NCBI GenBank assembly: GCA_902363455.1
Contig: CABJAC010000001.1
Span: 1,240,001-1,304,000 of the forward strand
Reading direction: 5' to 3'
Origin: Caryophanales bacterium
GTDB lineage: Bacteria > Bacillota > Bacilli > Exiguobacteriales > Exiguobacteriaceae
DNA length: 64,000 nucleotides
Part shown: piece after piece, positions 25,562 through 33,951 of the stretch
Numbering within the stretch: the first letter of the stretch is position 1
Layout of the letters: each line of letters begins with the position of its first letter
The notes under the pieces: model-generated
The model's database searches: none
What the model saw: only the letters and a program-made list of their open reading frames with translations
Told to the model about the DNA's origin: nothing
Position numbers and translations under genes: made by a program

Positions 25562-26242
25562 ATGCATTTAGAAATTAAAAGTTATATTGAAATTCCTCCT
25601 GAAAAAGAAGAACTAGATAAAAATCAGGAATATCCGGGATTTGTAGAGATGACTGATTTAGAAGATAAAGATGTATTTAATTATGCATTTGGACGATCTG
25701 ACGGCTATCCTTCAGGAAAAGTCGTTTTTTATTTAGATGGTGAACCACTCCCTTTCAACGCATATGTTAGTGAGCTATACATGTTTTGGCATTTATTAAT
25801 AAAGAGTGTATCAACAAATGATTTATATGACATTGAAAGATCAGACTGGACTCTACAATATGAGAACGAAGAAGTTTCTTCTCATTTTACCATTCGATTT
25901 TTCTATCCAAAAAAAATAGCGGAATTTCATTATAAAAATCAAATTTTGGCTACTTTTTCATTAGATACATATAAAAAAGCAGTCCTACAAGGATTTTTAG
26001 ATTTTATGTGGCATACGAATTTAGAGTTTGAAACGATTGTTTATGATTCGCTAGGTGAAGAAATTGATTATGCTTCTATGAGAGAAGATACTGGAGATGA
26101 TTTATATAATTGTCGCTATATCTTCTTGCAATTCATGAAAGAAATGTATCGACAACAGAAATACGATTTAAACACTCTCATTAATCTCGATTTTAAGGTA
26201 AGTCGTTCTTTTTCTGATTTAAAATATGAGTTAGAAGATTAA
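25562..26242 (+). CDS. Hypothetical protein, AT-rich orphan
   Basis: 226 residues, acidic and rich in aromatic residues and Asp/Glu, with no signal peptide or membrane segment. Features include GYPSGKVVFYLDGEPLPFNA, FYPKKIAEFHYKN and FLDFMWHTNLEFETIVYDS. AAAGGAAT lies upstream of the ATG. Clearly lower in GC than flanking genes and directly next to the IS605-type element, suggesting transfer. The general look recalls immunity proteins of polymorphic-toxin loci, but no toxin gene is nearby and I do not recognise the family. Confidence 0.6.
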   Translation: MHLEIKSYIEIPPEKEELDKNQEYPGFVEMTDLEDKDVFNYAFGRSDGYPSGKVVFYLDGEPLPFNAYVSELYMFWHLLIKSVSTNDLYDIERSDWTLQYENEEVSSHFTIRFFYPKKIAEFHYKNQILATFSLDTYKKAVLQGFLDFMWHTNLEFETIVYDSLGEEIDYASMREDTGDDLYNCRYIFLQFMKEMYRQQKYDLNTLINLDFKVSRSFSDLKYELED

Positions 26243-26244
26243 AT

Positions 26245-26409
26245 CTATAAGAGTAATCCCTGTATCACTTCTTCAAATGTTTCATCAATGACGACAAAAG
26301 TCTCGTGTTCAACGCATTTGATATCCTGTTTAAAGAAAGAACTTAATCTATAAACAGGAACAACCTGAAGCGGACTAATCCATCTATCAACATGGCATTT
26401 CCAAAGCAT
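26245..26409 (-). pseudogene. Short gene fragment, unknown family
   Basis: A 54-codon frame (from ATG 26409) with protein-like composition: LWKCHVDRWISPLQVVPVY, FFKQDIKCVEHETFVVIDET, FEEVIQGLLL. The frame stays open 12 codons before the ATG with plausible residues (RYRIRQKSCQ) until a stop, and no ribosome binding site is clear, so it looks like the C-terminal remnant of a longer gene. It is convergent with the orphan gene, two bases apart. Confidence 0.35.
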
Positions 26410-26699
26410 TTGACACGATTTCTGTCGTATTCTATACCTATGTTAATACATGAGCAGGCTAGACGAATTAGCCAACAACGGTCTCTTACCTTTTGGTGAG
26501 GGACCGTTGATCATATCAGCATTATAAGTATCTTTTCATCGCAGACACTCAGGAGGAAGATGGATTGTCAACAATAAACTAGACAATTGTCTTAAAGAGT
26601 GTTTGATGCAGCAAAGTGTGTCTTAAGAAAACGATTCGAAGCGACAAAAAAGTGGCCCTTCTCGATAAAGAGAATAACCACCATCTTGTCTTCAGTATT
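26410..26699. other. Gene-poor AT-rich stretch
   Basis: No gene supported. It holds a hairpin CAACGGTC/GACCGTTG (26476-26509) with inner CTTACC/GGTGAG pairing but no T-run, and a short ACAATAAACT-AGACAATTGT region. It may be debris of mobile elements; nothing else recognised. Confidence 0.4.
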
Positions 26700-26728
26700 A
26701 AGTCATGTCCGAACTTAGGGCATGACTT
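26700..26728. terminator. Hairpin terminator after the PAS chemoreceptor
   Basis: AAGTCATG (26700-26707) pairs with CATGACTT (26721-26728), just beyond the end of the minus-strand chemoreceptor; the T-run is better on the plus strand (TTTTGCGTTT). Confidence 0.5.
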
Positions 26729-26734
26729 TTGCGT

Positions 26735-27646
26735 TTATATGACTGTCGTGAATTTTTTTGCCGTTTCATTCAGTTCATGCGCTGATTCGCTGACGGTCTC
26801 AAACCGTTGCAATGTCTCTTCCATGACGGAGACACTGGACGAGGCATCGGCGTTTGCCCGCGTGATGCCCTGTTGAATCCGTTCCAGTTCCTTGTTCATC
26901 TGTTCCGTCGTGTCGCGGACGTTGATGACGGCGAGTTCAACGAGTTTTGAGAGATTACGGACTTCCGTCGCGACGACGTTAAAGCCGCTTCCGTGCTCAC
27001 CCGCGCGTGCTGCTTCGATCGAGGCGTTCAGCGACAATAAGTTGGTCTGGGCGGCAATCTCTTTGATTGTCCCGGTGATTTTTGTGATCTCGGAAGACTG
27101 TTCCTGCAGATTCGTTAAGGTCCGTAAATTTTCCTTGGCATCATCCGCCATCTTCTCGATTGTTTGTTTGAGTTGCCGGCTTTCCTGTTTGCCTTGCACG
27201 GAGCGGGTATCAAGATCCGTTGCGATGCCGGCAAACGACGTCGCATACGTTTGGATGGTCTCTTGCCGGTCCGTAACATCAGAGGCGATCTTGACGACAC
27301 CGACGACTTGGTTTGCTTCATAAATCGGCATATAGGTCGCCTCCAGCCAAATCGAGTCGCCGCGGGCGTCAATCCGTTCGATTTTATCGGCTGAGCTAAA
27401 ACCGGCCAGTAGTTTGCTCCATAATTTTTGATACGCCTCACTGTTTGCAAAATCCGCTCGGCAAAACAGGTGATGGTGCATGCCAATCATCTCATCGCGT
27501 TTGTACTTCATCGTCTTCGCGAACAAATCGTTGACATCAACGACCCGGCGTTGTGTATCAAAACGAATCATTGCGACATTGTGGGTCAAGGCTTCCAAAA
27601 TATCAGCAGAAGCAAGGGTTGGGTTGGTTAGTTGTGGTGTCGTCAT
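26735..27646 (-). CDS. Soluble PAS-domain methyl-accepting chemotaxis protein
   Basis: 303 residues without membrane helices. A PAS domain (about 14-130; [33 protein letters not shown]) is followed by the MCP signalling domain with the highly conserved hairpin tip [20 protein letters not shown] (about 200-219) and ATEVRNLSK. The signalling domain is short, as in cytoplasmic receptors of the 28-heptad type or shorter. It probably senses an intracellular signal such as redox or a small ligand; no heme- or flavin-specific residue can be assigned. AAGGAG precedes the ATG. Confidence 0.9.
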   Translation of the reverse strand: MTTPQLTNPTLASADILEALTHNVAMIRFDTQRRVVDVNDLFAKTMKYKRDEMIGMHHHLFCRADFANSEAYQKLWSKLLAGFSSADKIERIDARGDSIWLEATYMPIYEANQVVGVVKIASDVTDRQETIQTYATSFAGIATDLDTRSVQGKQESRQLKQTIEKMADDAKENLRTLTNLQEQSSEITKITGTIKEIAAQTNLLSLNASIEAARAGEHGSGFNVVATEVRNLSKLVELAVINVRDTTEQMNKELERIQQGITRANADASSSVSVMEETLQRFETVSESAHELNETAKKFTTVI

Positions 27647-27883
27647 TTGGGTAATCTCCTTCAGGTGTTCATATAGATCATCGGTTTAGTAAAGAAACTA
27701 TTCTTAAAAAAAATGTTTTCATCTGCCGTTTATCATAACAAGTCCCATTTCCGCTTTACATCATTCTGCTCATATCCACAAAAACATTGACCCCTTTCTC
27801 GAAAAAGGTCTTTTTTGGGACTTTTTCTTTATACTTTACAACTTATTTCCAATCATGTATCATTTATATCGGGAGGCGATACA

Positions 27884-28225
27884 TTGAGAGACGATATAAT
27901 TGTTTTGACCGAGAGCACGTATTATGTTTTGCTTTCGTTGACGACACCGAAACACGGATACGCGATGATGCAACAAATTGAACAATTAACAGATGGACGC
28001 GTCCGGATGGGACCAGGCACGATGTATGGGGTCTTAAAGAATTTACTTGAAAAAGGCTGGATTGAAATTGTCGAAGAAGCCGGTCGCCAGAAAATTTATG
28101 GTTTGACAACATCCGGCTATGAAGTATGTTTGGCAGAACGGACCCGTCTGTCGCAAGTATTACAGCATGCTGATGACTTACTTAAAGGAGTAACTGATGA
28201 AAAAATTCAAATTTTACCTAAATGA
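27884..28225 (+). CDS. PadR-family regulator (short type)
   Basis: 113 residues from a TTG at 27884, 7 bases after GGGAGG; no ATG fits. Winged helix with TESTYYVLLSLTTPKHGYAM, VRMGPGTMYGVLKNLLEKGW, QKIYGLTTSGYEVC. It overlaps the following DUF2812 gene by 29 bases, a pairing seen repeatedly in Bacillales where the regulator controls the membrane partner. A TTTACA-17-TATCAT promoter-like pair is at 27835-27863. Confidence 0.88.
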   Translation: MRDDIIVLTESTYYVLLSLTTPKHGYAMMQQIEQLTDGRVRMGPGTMYGVLKNLLEKGWIEIVEEAGRQKIYGLTTSGYEVCLAERTRLSQVLQHADDLLKGVTDEKIQILPK

Positions 28226-28712
28226 TGAAACAGAAGAACGCTGGGTCAACGAGATGAGTCGTCAAGGCTGGCAACTGACGAAGTTCTCCCCGTTCGTCTA
28301 CACGTTTGAACGGGAGGATACGGTCTATACGTACCGGAATGAAATGATTACTCAACGGCCAAACCGTTCTGAGTACTTCGCTTTTTTAGAAGAAACAGGT
28401 GTCGAAATCGTTCATGCCAATCCTTTTTGGGCATACTACCGGAAAGCCGGCACCGAAGAATCCTTTGAATTGTTTACGGATACAAGCTCGACCAAGCGCT
28501 ACTTAGAAAAGAAACTCCAAACGTATTGGATCACCATACTGTTTTTACTGATCTCGATGCTGTCCTTGTTTTTAATCCCAAATATCGGACAAGAGATGAC
28601 ACATCCTGTGACTGCTTCGGTGATGATTGGATTCGCCGTCCTTGAAGTTCTGTTGATTGTAGCGATTTTCTCGATCATCTACCGGACTAAAAAGCATCTA
28701 CGGTCGCTCTAA
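28197..28712 (+). CDS. DUF2812 membrane protein
   Basis: 171 residues. The N-terminal half is the DUF2812 domain (MKKFKFYLNDETEERWVNEM, SRQGWQLTKF), the C-terminal part has two membrane helices (about 111-126 and 139-160). AAAGGAG precedes the ATG inside the PadR gene. DUF2812 proteins are common partners of PadR regulators; the function is not established. Confidence 0.87.
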   Translation: MKKFKFYLNDETEERWVNEMSRQGWQLTKFSPFVYTFEREDTVYTYRNEMITQRPNRSEYFAFLEETGVEIVHANPFWAYYRKAGTEESFELFTDTSSTKRYLEKKLQTYWITILFLLISMLSLFLIPNIGQEMTHPVTASVMIGFAVLEVLLIVAIFSIIYRTKKHLRSL

Positions 28713-28718
28713 CACCAA

Positions 28719-28756
28719 AAAACCTCTTCGATTTTATTGTAAATCGAAGAGGTTTT
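28719..28756. terminator. Strong bidirectional terminator
   Basis: AACCTCTTCGATTT pairs perfectly with AAATCGAAGAGGTT around TATTGT, flanked by A-run on the left and T-run on the right. Serves the convergent DUF2812 and VOC genes. Confidence 0.85.
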
Positions 28757-28758
28757 GC

Positions 28759-29235
28759 TTATTTCAAGGCATAACCTTGCTCGTTCAATAATCGTTCCCA
28801 TTCGCTTAAGTACATGTAATCTTGTGCGCCGAGCGGATTATCGAGCTTCGTGATGAATTCGAGACTGTTGCCGTCCGGATCATTAAAATGAATCTTCGCA
28901 TGGGCATGCTGGGCAATCGGCATGACGAACGGTTCCGTACCTTCAAAACCAAATGCTTTACGTGGCGTATAACCACGCTCCGTCAGCCAACAGACCGACT
29001 CACGTAAGCCGTCGAGCGAGACTTGAAAGGCGATATGCCGGATCGACGGATGGTACGGCAACTCGGCTTGGTCCGCTTGCCAAAGACCAAGCCAACTTTG
29101 CTCTTCGACAATCCAGAGAAAGGCGATTTTTTCATTCACGATGTGATCGAGCTTCAATCCGAGTCCCGAATAAAACGCGATGGACCGCTGTAAGTCGCGG
29201 ACGGGCAGATGTGCTTCATATAGGCCAAGAATCAT
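28759..29235 (-). CDS. VOC-superfamily (glyoxalase-like) protein
   Basis: 158 residues with two beta-alpha-beta-beta-beta modules: LYEAHLPVRDLQRSIAFYSG at the start and IRHIAFQVSLDGLRESV/ IHFNDPDGNSLEFITK in the second. Metal ligands plausible at His8, His68 and Glu132. Such proteins include fosfomycin- or bleomycin-type resistance proteins and dioxygenases; specific function cannot be told. The ATG overlaps the stop of the MBL-fold gene upstream by 4 bases. Confidence 0.85.
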   Translation of the reverse strand: MILGLYEAHLPVRDLQRSIAFYSGLGLKLDHIVNEKIAFLWIVEEQSWLGLWQADQAELPYHPSIRHIAFQVSLDGLRESVCWLTERGYTPRKAFGFEGTEPFVMPIAQHAHAKIHFNDPDGNSLEFITKLDNPLGAQDYMYLSEWERLLNEQGYALK

Positions 29236-30053
29236 TGCCGTTCACGCTTTTTAACGTTTCCGTTCAACGCCTCGATATAGCGGCTGGCCGAACGGGCGAC
29301 GGCTGCATTCGCATCCGTAACGACGATTTTATGGAAGGCATCGTAGATTTGATTAAAGCGGACGTCTTTTAGGACGGACGCCATCTCAGCGACGGTCGTT
29401 GCCGGTAACGGAATCAGGTTCGGATAACTGTACATGAAACTGACCCACGCCCGGTCGGCGACGACACGGACGATATCTCCCGTCAGTAATATCCCGCGAC
29501 CGTCGTTCCCGGTCGTCCATTCGAGAACGGTCGCCCCCTCAAAATGACCGCCGATCCGGTGTAAGATGACATCCTCACTTAACGCGAGTTGGTCACCGGA
29601 CCAGAAAACGATCTGTTTACTCGGTCGCGTCACCCACTCTTGATCCGCTTCGTGGATATACAGCGGGATACCAAATGTTTCCGCCCATTCGACCTGAGTC
29701 GCATAATAGTGCGGATGCGATAACGCCATCGCGTCGAGTTGCCCCACTGCATCGATGACGGTCTGATCGAGATACGTTACACAATCCCAGAGAATCCGTT
29801 TTGTTCCCGTGACGAGATAAGCCGTCTGTCCGATCCCGAACTTCGGCGTTGTGACCAGACTTTGAAGTCCTGATTGTTCTTCTGTCACCGTCGTCTGATA
29901 CGTCCCGGACGAAATCATGTCCGAAAGTGTCGTCCACGACTGACCGTTCGGATTGACGTATTGCCGCTCATCCGTACAAATCGGACAGACGTCGTCCTGC
30001 GTCATGCTTTCATCCATCTGTACCCCGCACGTCGTACAAATCAAGAACTGCAT
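29232..30053 (-). CDS. MBL-fold metallohydrolase with zinc-ribbon-like N-terminus
   Basis: 273 residues. Begins with a CxxC..CxxC knuckle (CTTCGVQM and CPICTDE) that could bind zinc. The MBL core follows, but the canonical HxHxDH motif is degenerate (SHPHYYATQ), while GGHFEGA and LLTGDIV remain. This pattern is seen in a group of Bacillales MBL-like proteins of unknown activity. It is fourth in an operon-like run (PspC, small membrane protein, MBL, VOC) on the minus strand. Confidence 0.8.
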   Translation of the reverse strand: MQFLICTTCGVQMDESMTQDDVCPICTDERQYVNPNGQSWTTLSDMISSGTYQTTVTEEQSGLQSLVTTPKFGIGQTAYLVTGTKRILWDCVTYLDQTVIDAVGQLDAMALSHPHYYATQVEWAETFGIPLYIHEADQEWVTRPSKQIVFWSGDQLALSEDVILHRIGGHFEGATVLEWTTGNDGRGILLTGDIVRVVADRAWVSFMYSYPNLIPLPATTVAEMASVLKDVRFNQIYDAFHKIVVTDANAAVARSASRYIEALNGNVKKRERQ

Positions 30054-30071
30054 CGAATTCCCCCCTGCTGT

Positions 30072-30251
30072 TTACTGTTTTCTAAGACGCATCACTGTCC
30101 AATAAATCAGTGCGAAAATGACCGCTCCAATCACAAATCCGAGTAAGACACTGCCGTCAAACGTTCCTTTGACAGCGTACACAATGCTCAAGCCGATTAG
30201 GGCGCCACACAAAATCATCAAAATACGGATCATCAGATTTGAGGTCCTCAT
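30072..30251 (-). CDS. Small two-helix membrane protein (59 aa)
   Basis: ATG at 30251 preceded by a GGGGGGG tract. Two hydrophobic helices (about 8-26 and 35-53) around a short loop VKGTFDGS, ending MRLRKQ. No family recognised. It lies between the PspC gene and the MBL gene with small gaps, so it is likely co-transcribed. Confidence 0.65.
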   Translation of the reverse strand: MRTSNLMIRILMILCGALIGLSIVYAVKGTFDGSVLLGFVIGAVIFALIYWTVMRLRKQ

Positions 30252-30278
30252 ATTGATCCCCCCCCTTCAAATATGGTG

Positions 30279-30467
30279 CTACAATGTTCTTGGCGCATCC
30301 GCCATCGCATTCGCAAGAATCATGTAAATGATTAGATTGACCGGAAACGGGATCACAATAAAGATCAGACGAACAGCGAGTGATGAAATACCAAACTGTG
30401 CTGCCAGTCCCCCGCAAACCCCTTGCATCGATCGATCCGTCGCTGATTTCCGTAATGGTGTACTCAA
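30279..30467 (-). CDS. PspC-domain membrane protein
   Basis: 62 residues from a TTG at 30467, 7 bases after GAAGGGG. Matches the PspC family: RKSATDRSMQGVCGGLAAQF, GISSLAVRLIFIVI, with one long hydrophobic helix. PspC-domain proteins are linked to envelope-stress responses (in Bacillus, YthC/YvlC-like). A divergent promoter region separates it from the gene at 30612. Confidence 0.85.
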   Translation of the reverse strand: MSTPLRKSATDRSMQGVCGGLAAQFGISSLAVRLIFIVIPFPVNLIIYMILANAMADAPRTL

Positions 30468-30611
30468 TCGTTTCCCCTTCTTTCTCCATATGATATGACT
30501 CCTTTTGGATAGTCAATCCATATGTTACAATAATTAGTATAACGCAACAGCGACTGGTTTTGCAGGGTGCAGCCTCATTAAACCAGGATCTGATTGAAAG
30601 GATTTGAGAAA

Positions 30612-30827
30612 ATGGACATTTGGTATTTAATCCAAGAACGAGCCGTTCCGGTCACCATTCTCGCATTACTGATGATGGGAAGTGCGGTCGTCGTCTTTAC
30701 GGTATGGAAAAGACGTCTCGCATTATCGATGCCGCTGCGTCTCTTTACGACAATCGTTTGTTTAGTCTGTATTATCGTTTCAGGCGGCTTACTGCTTTTT
30801 ACGTTGTTCCTTGGGTATAACTCTTGA
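30612..30827 (+). CDS. Small membrane protein (71 aa), unknown
   Basis: From the ATG at 30612, with AAAGGA about 10 bases upstream. Two helices (about 12-32 and 45-67) joined by a basic loop WKRRLALSMPLR. No family recognised. A single gene, divergent from PspC and ended by a strong terminator. Confidence 0.6.
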   Translation: MDIWYLIQERAVPVTILALLMMGSAVVVFTVWKRRLALSMPLRLFTTIVCLVCIIVSGGLLLFTLFLGYNS

Positions 30828-30852
30828 GAACGTTCACACACTAGATGATGAG

Positions 30853-30893
30853 AAAGACGTTACTTCCCCGTTCGGAAAGTAACGTCTTTTTTT
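30853..30893. terminator. Strong bidirectional terminator
   Basis: AAAGACGTTACTT pairs with AAGTAACGTCTTT, followed by TTTTTTTC. Between convergent genes ending at 30827 and 30894. Confidence 0.85.
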
Positions 30894-31772
30894 TCATTCC
30901 CTTTCATCAAACGTCAGATTGACCGGTGTACGCGGTAACGACGTTTGACCCAGTTGGTTTGTTGAAGGAATGTTGGCTTCGACTTCATGGAACGAAAACG
31001 AATCTGCCCACACAGTGCCTGCTTCCTCAAGCAAAAAGCCGAAATGGAGCGACAACGCCTCATCCGGAACATCCAGTACGATGGCACAGTAAGTCCAGTC
31101 GGTCTCGCCACTTAAAGAACGATCGGACATATTGTCGAATTGCAGCGGATCGCCGCTGATATCATCGACTCGAAACCAAGCTCCGGCTCGACCTGTTGCT
31201 TCCGTCTTTAAAAAACCGGCGAACATCATCCGCTTCCCGCGATAATCGACTGCTTGAATACTTTGCATCATCGTGGCAAATTTGCCTGTCGCCAATCCGT
31301 CGGACACGTGACGTAATTTTCCGGATTGAACCCCTTGATGTACGATTTCTGAATCGGTCTCAAAGTGATACTCCTCGGTATGGGTACCGCTCATGAACCA
31401 TCCTGTTAGTTGATTCGTTTGCATATGTTGTCGCTCCTTATCGGTTAATGTACTGATGATTTGACGATAGCGCCGCGGCGGTAAACCATATTGCCCTTTG
31501 AAAACACGGGTAAATGCTTCTTGCGACTGATAGCCGCAGTGAAACGCGAGCTCTAAAATCTCAATATCCGTTGATCGTAACAACCGAGCGCTGTCCGTCA
31601 CACGCCGTGTCCGGATATAGTCTCCGACGGTCTGACCAATCCGCTTTTTGAATAAGCGCCCAAAATGAAACGGGGAATATTGCGTAAAGGCGGGCAGTTG
31701 CTCCGATAAATCCTCTGCGTAAAGATGTGTTTCGATATAGTGCATGACGGTTTGCCAGTCTCGTTCGTTGAT
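30894..31772 (-). CDS. AraC-family regulator, apparent ATC start
   Basis: N-terminal double HTH (YIETHLYAEDLSEQL to PRRYRQII) followed by a jelly-roll-like C-terminal domain of about 150 residues (WFMSGTHTEEYHFETDSE, YCAIVLDVPDEALSLHFGFL, WADSFSFHEVE). From the first ATG (31745) it has 283 residues but loses the usual INERDWQTV start and has no nearby ribosome binding site. Nine codons upstream, at 31770-31772, an ATC stands 8 bases after AAAAGGAGG, exactly where family proteins begin MNERDWQ; translation from ATC gives 292 residues. Either a rare ATC start or a mutated ATG. Regulon unknown. Confidence 0.75.
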   Translation of the reverse strand: MNERDWQTVMHYIETHLYAEDLSEQLPAFTQYSPFHFGRLFKKRIGQTVGDYIRTRRVTDSARLLRSTDIEILELAFHCGYQSQEAFTRVFKGQYGLPPRRYRQIISTLTDKERQHMQTNQLTGWFMSGTHTEEYHFETDSEIVHQGVQSGKLRHVSDGLATGKFATMMQSIQAVDYRGKRMMFAGFLKTEATGRAGAWFRVDDISGDPLQFDNMSDRSLSGETDWTYCAIVLDVPDEALSLHFGFLLEEAGTVWADSFSFHEVEANIPSTNQLGQTSLPRTPVNLTFDERE

Positions 31773-31910
31773 GGAAGCTCCCTCCTTTTCCGGTTTATAT
31801 CATCACTCTTGCTGATTTCATTGTAACGAATCAGGTTTATTCCATTTTGATATTTTTTGCGTTCTTATTCAAATCAGCAAAAAAGCCTACTGAACGTCGA
31901 CTTTTCCAAT

Positions 31911-33221
31911 TCATTTTTTAACGGTCTGTTCAAACGTTTCTTGTGTCCGGTATTCTCGATTCTGCCAAATCCATCGTTTGGCTTTTCCTGTTGCCAGCCG
32001 ATACGTATTTTTCTCGAACTGATTGCCGGAACTCGTCTTAAAGAAATGGGCAACAAACAGATTATCTTGCCCAGTCGTAAACGTATTGCGGTCAATGCGG
32101 TTATCGCGGACATCATGCTGGATCAGCAGTTGTCCCCCTTCCAGTCCTTTCGTATCATTGCCGGTGACTTGATTGTTCGTGATCCGTACCTGTCTCGTTC
32201 CCCCCTGCTTTTTATCGTATCCGCCAATCGAAATGCCGGTAAACCGATTCTGTTTCACCAAATTGCGACGGACCGTGACTTGTTCTGCATACTTCCCAGC
32301 GTGTTCGCTCGTCACCTCGATACCGATATCATTCCGCTCGACGATATTGTTTTCGATTGTCAGTCGTTTTCCACCGTCGACATAAATGCCGGCTGCATTG
32401 TAGTCCTTACCGTAAACAGGATTTCCGTAACTCGAACTGTCGGATACGCGATTCCCGGCAATCGTCCCGTTTCGTGCATAATCCTCCGCCGGATTCGTTG
32501 CGACCCCTTCATATCCGATTAAGTCGATCCCGATGTTATCGTTGCGTCGAACGATATTGTTCGTGACGGAAAATCCGTCGATGTTGCCGTTCAGCACCAA
32601 GGCTTCGCTCGCGCCAAGCCGGTTGTCTTCGACCCGATTTCCCCGGACGGTGATCTGCTTCAACCGACCGGTTCCATAGATTGCAATCCCGTGGGCGTTG
32701 CCGTCTTTGGCGTTCGTCTTGATCCGACGGACCTGATTATCGATCAATTGAATGTTCCGTCCTGTACCGGTGACAAACATCCCGATCGGCGTCTCATTGG
32801 TTCGTGTTGTTTCGATGTCTGCGACCACCAGTCCTTGAATCGTCACGTACTGTCGATTTTCAATCCGGATGAGTGTCGTGTCCCCGTCTTTCTGCCTCAG
32901 CGCCTTACCACTTAACACCACTTTCTCCTGTTGATAATTCCGGAAGACGACCGGTGCTTGTTTCGTCCCGCTGTGCTTGACCGTCAACGCTTCCGTGTAC
33001 GTTCCTTTTCGGAGGTACACCGTCGTCCCGGCTTTCGCGAGCTGACTGGCTCGTTTCAGCGTTTTCAGCGGTTGCTTGATCGAACCGGTATTCGTATCCT
33101 TGCCGGTCGGAGCGACATACAGAACTTTTTTGGCAACTGTTGACTCCGCCGATTCTTGATTCCAAGTCGCCGAACACCCAAACAATCCGAGCGACAGCAA
33201 GAGAATAAATCGTTTTTTCAT
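31911..33221 (-). CDS. Lipoprotein with right-handed parallel beta-helix (PL9/DUF1565-like)
   Basis: 436 residues from the ATG at 33221, after GGAAGGG. Lipobox LFGCS (Cys16). YVAPTGKDTNTGSIKQPLKT is the typical DUF1565/PL9 start, and the body shows repeating coils of the N-x-V..N-x-I type (IQLIDNQVRRI, ITVRGNRVEDN, FSVTNNIVRRNDNIG, LTIENNIVERNDIG, VRITNNQVTGND). Family members include pectate and alginate lyases and carbohydrate epimerases. Catalytic residues cannot be picked with confidence. It probably acts on a cell-surface or environmental polysaccharide. Confidence 0.85.
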   Translation of the reverse strand: MKKRFILLLSLGLFGCSATWNQESAESTVAKKVLYVAPTGKDTNTGSIKQPLKTLKRASQLAKAGTTVYLRKGTYTEALTVKHSGTKQAPVVFRNYQQEKVVLSGKALRQKDGDTTLIRIENRQYVTIQGLVVADIETTRTNETPIGMFVTGTGRNIQLIDNQVRRIKTNAKDGNAHGIAIYGTGRLKQITVRGNRVEDNRLGASEALVLNGNIDGFSVTNNIVRRNDNIGIDLIGYEGVATNPAEDYARNGTIAGNRVSDSSSYGNPVYGKDYNAAGIYVDGGKRLTIENNIVERNDIGIEVTSEHAGKYAEQVTVRRNLVKQNRFTGISIGGYDKKQGGTRQVRITNNQVTGNDTKGLEGGQLLIQHDVRDNRIDRNTFTTGQDNLFVAHFFKTSSGNQFEKNTYRLATGKAKRWIWQNREYRTQETFEQTVKK

Positions 33222-33314
33222 GTAACCCTTCCTTCCTGCGATGTCTAATCCGATTGTAAATATCATCCATTCCCCTTACACTGAATATATCTACATATGA
33301 AGGGCGTGACATGG

Positions 33315-33906
33315 ATGTTGAAGCAAATGCTCGTCGGTTCATTATCGGCACTTTTACTTGCCGGTTGTAGCTCGGAAGAAGCTGTGCCAAAAAAAGTCGT
33401 CAAACCAACGGAACTGCCGTTGACGCTCGAACTGGATCAGTCCAAAAAACCATCAGATTCAATTAAAAACGAGGTCGTTTATAAAATGTCCGGTCGATCC
33501 AAGAATCCGCTTTACCTGACCGGAATCGAGCATTTTGCGTCAGGCAAGCAGAAAATCTGGTTTTCCGAGACAATCAAGCCCGGTCAATATGATGGAAATT
33601 TACTGAAACTCAGTCAACAGTTCGACAGCACAAAAGGCTATCGGTCATACACCTATGAGTTGAATGGTACGATGCATGACTGGTCCGAAGAATCAAATGC
33701 TTTTGATAAGCGACGTCGAATTCCGTGACAAGTCATTTCGTCCGTCTACATATGAACTGTTGATGTTTGAAAAATCGACCGTCCAAGAGACCATGAAAGA
33801 AAAATCAATGGATACCATCCATTCTCCAAAAGACATTCGACTGAAAAAAGGTGAAAGCGCGTTCACAATTACGTTATCGGTGAAGAAAGTCGACGACATA
33901 CTATAA
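33315..33906 (+). pseudogene. Lipoprotein gene with a one-base frameshift
   Basis: Starts at ATG 33315 after AAGGGCGTGA; lipobox LLAGC (Cys18). The reading frame runs to WSEESNAF and then meets TGA at 33726-33728. From the T-run CTTTTG (33701-33704) the +1 frame continues with sensible protein sequence, LISDVEFRDKSFRPSTYELL then KGESAFTITLSVKKVDDIL, to 33906. Removing one T gives one continuous lipoprotein of about 196 residues. It is either a real slippage mutation, a phase-variable tract, or a sequencing error. Function unknown. Confidence 0.75.
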
Positions 33907-33907
33907 A

Positions 33908-33948
33908 AAACAGACCTGCCTCTTTACGTAAAAGAGGCAGGTCTGTTT
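33908..33948. terminator. Strong bidirectional terminator
   Basis: A perfect 18-bp stem (33908-33925 with 33931-33948) around ACGTA, containing CAGACCTGCCTC, flanked by A-run and T-run. Between the lipoprotein and DinB-like genes. Confidence 0.9.
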
Positions 33949-33951
33949 CGT

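Noticed and set aside
26476..26509. CAACGGTC/GACCGTTG hairpin as a terminator
   Set aside because: No T-run on either side and no gene ending nearby; described only within the intergenic entry.
27835..27863. TTTACA-17-TATCAT as the promoter of the PadR-DUF2812 operon
   Set aside because: The predicted start would put the ribosome binding site at the very 5' end of the RNA; mentioned in the gene entry but not listed as a feature.
30157..30516. 119-codon minus-strand frame across the PspC and small membrane genes
   Set aside because: The PspC frame, in a different phase, has a clear family match and a proper TTG start; this one has none.
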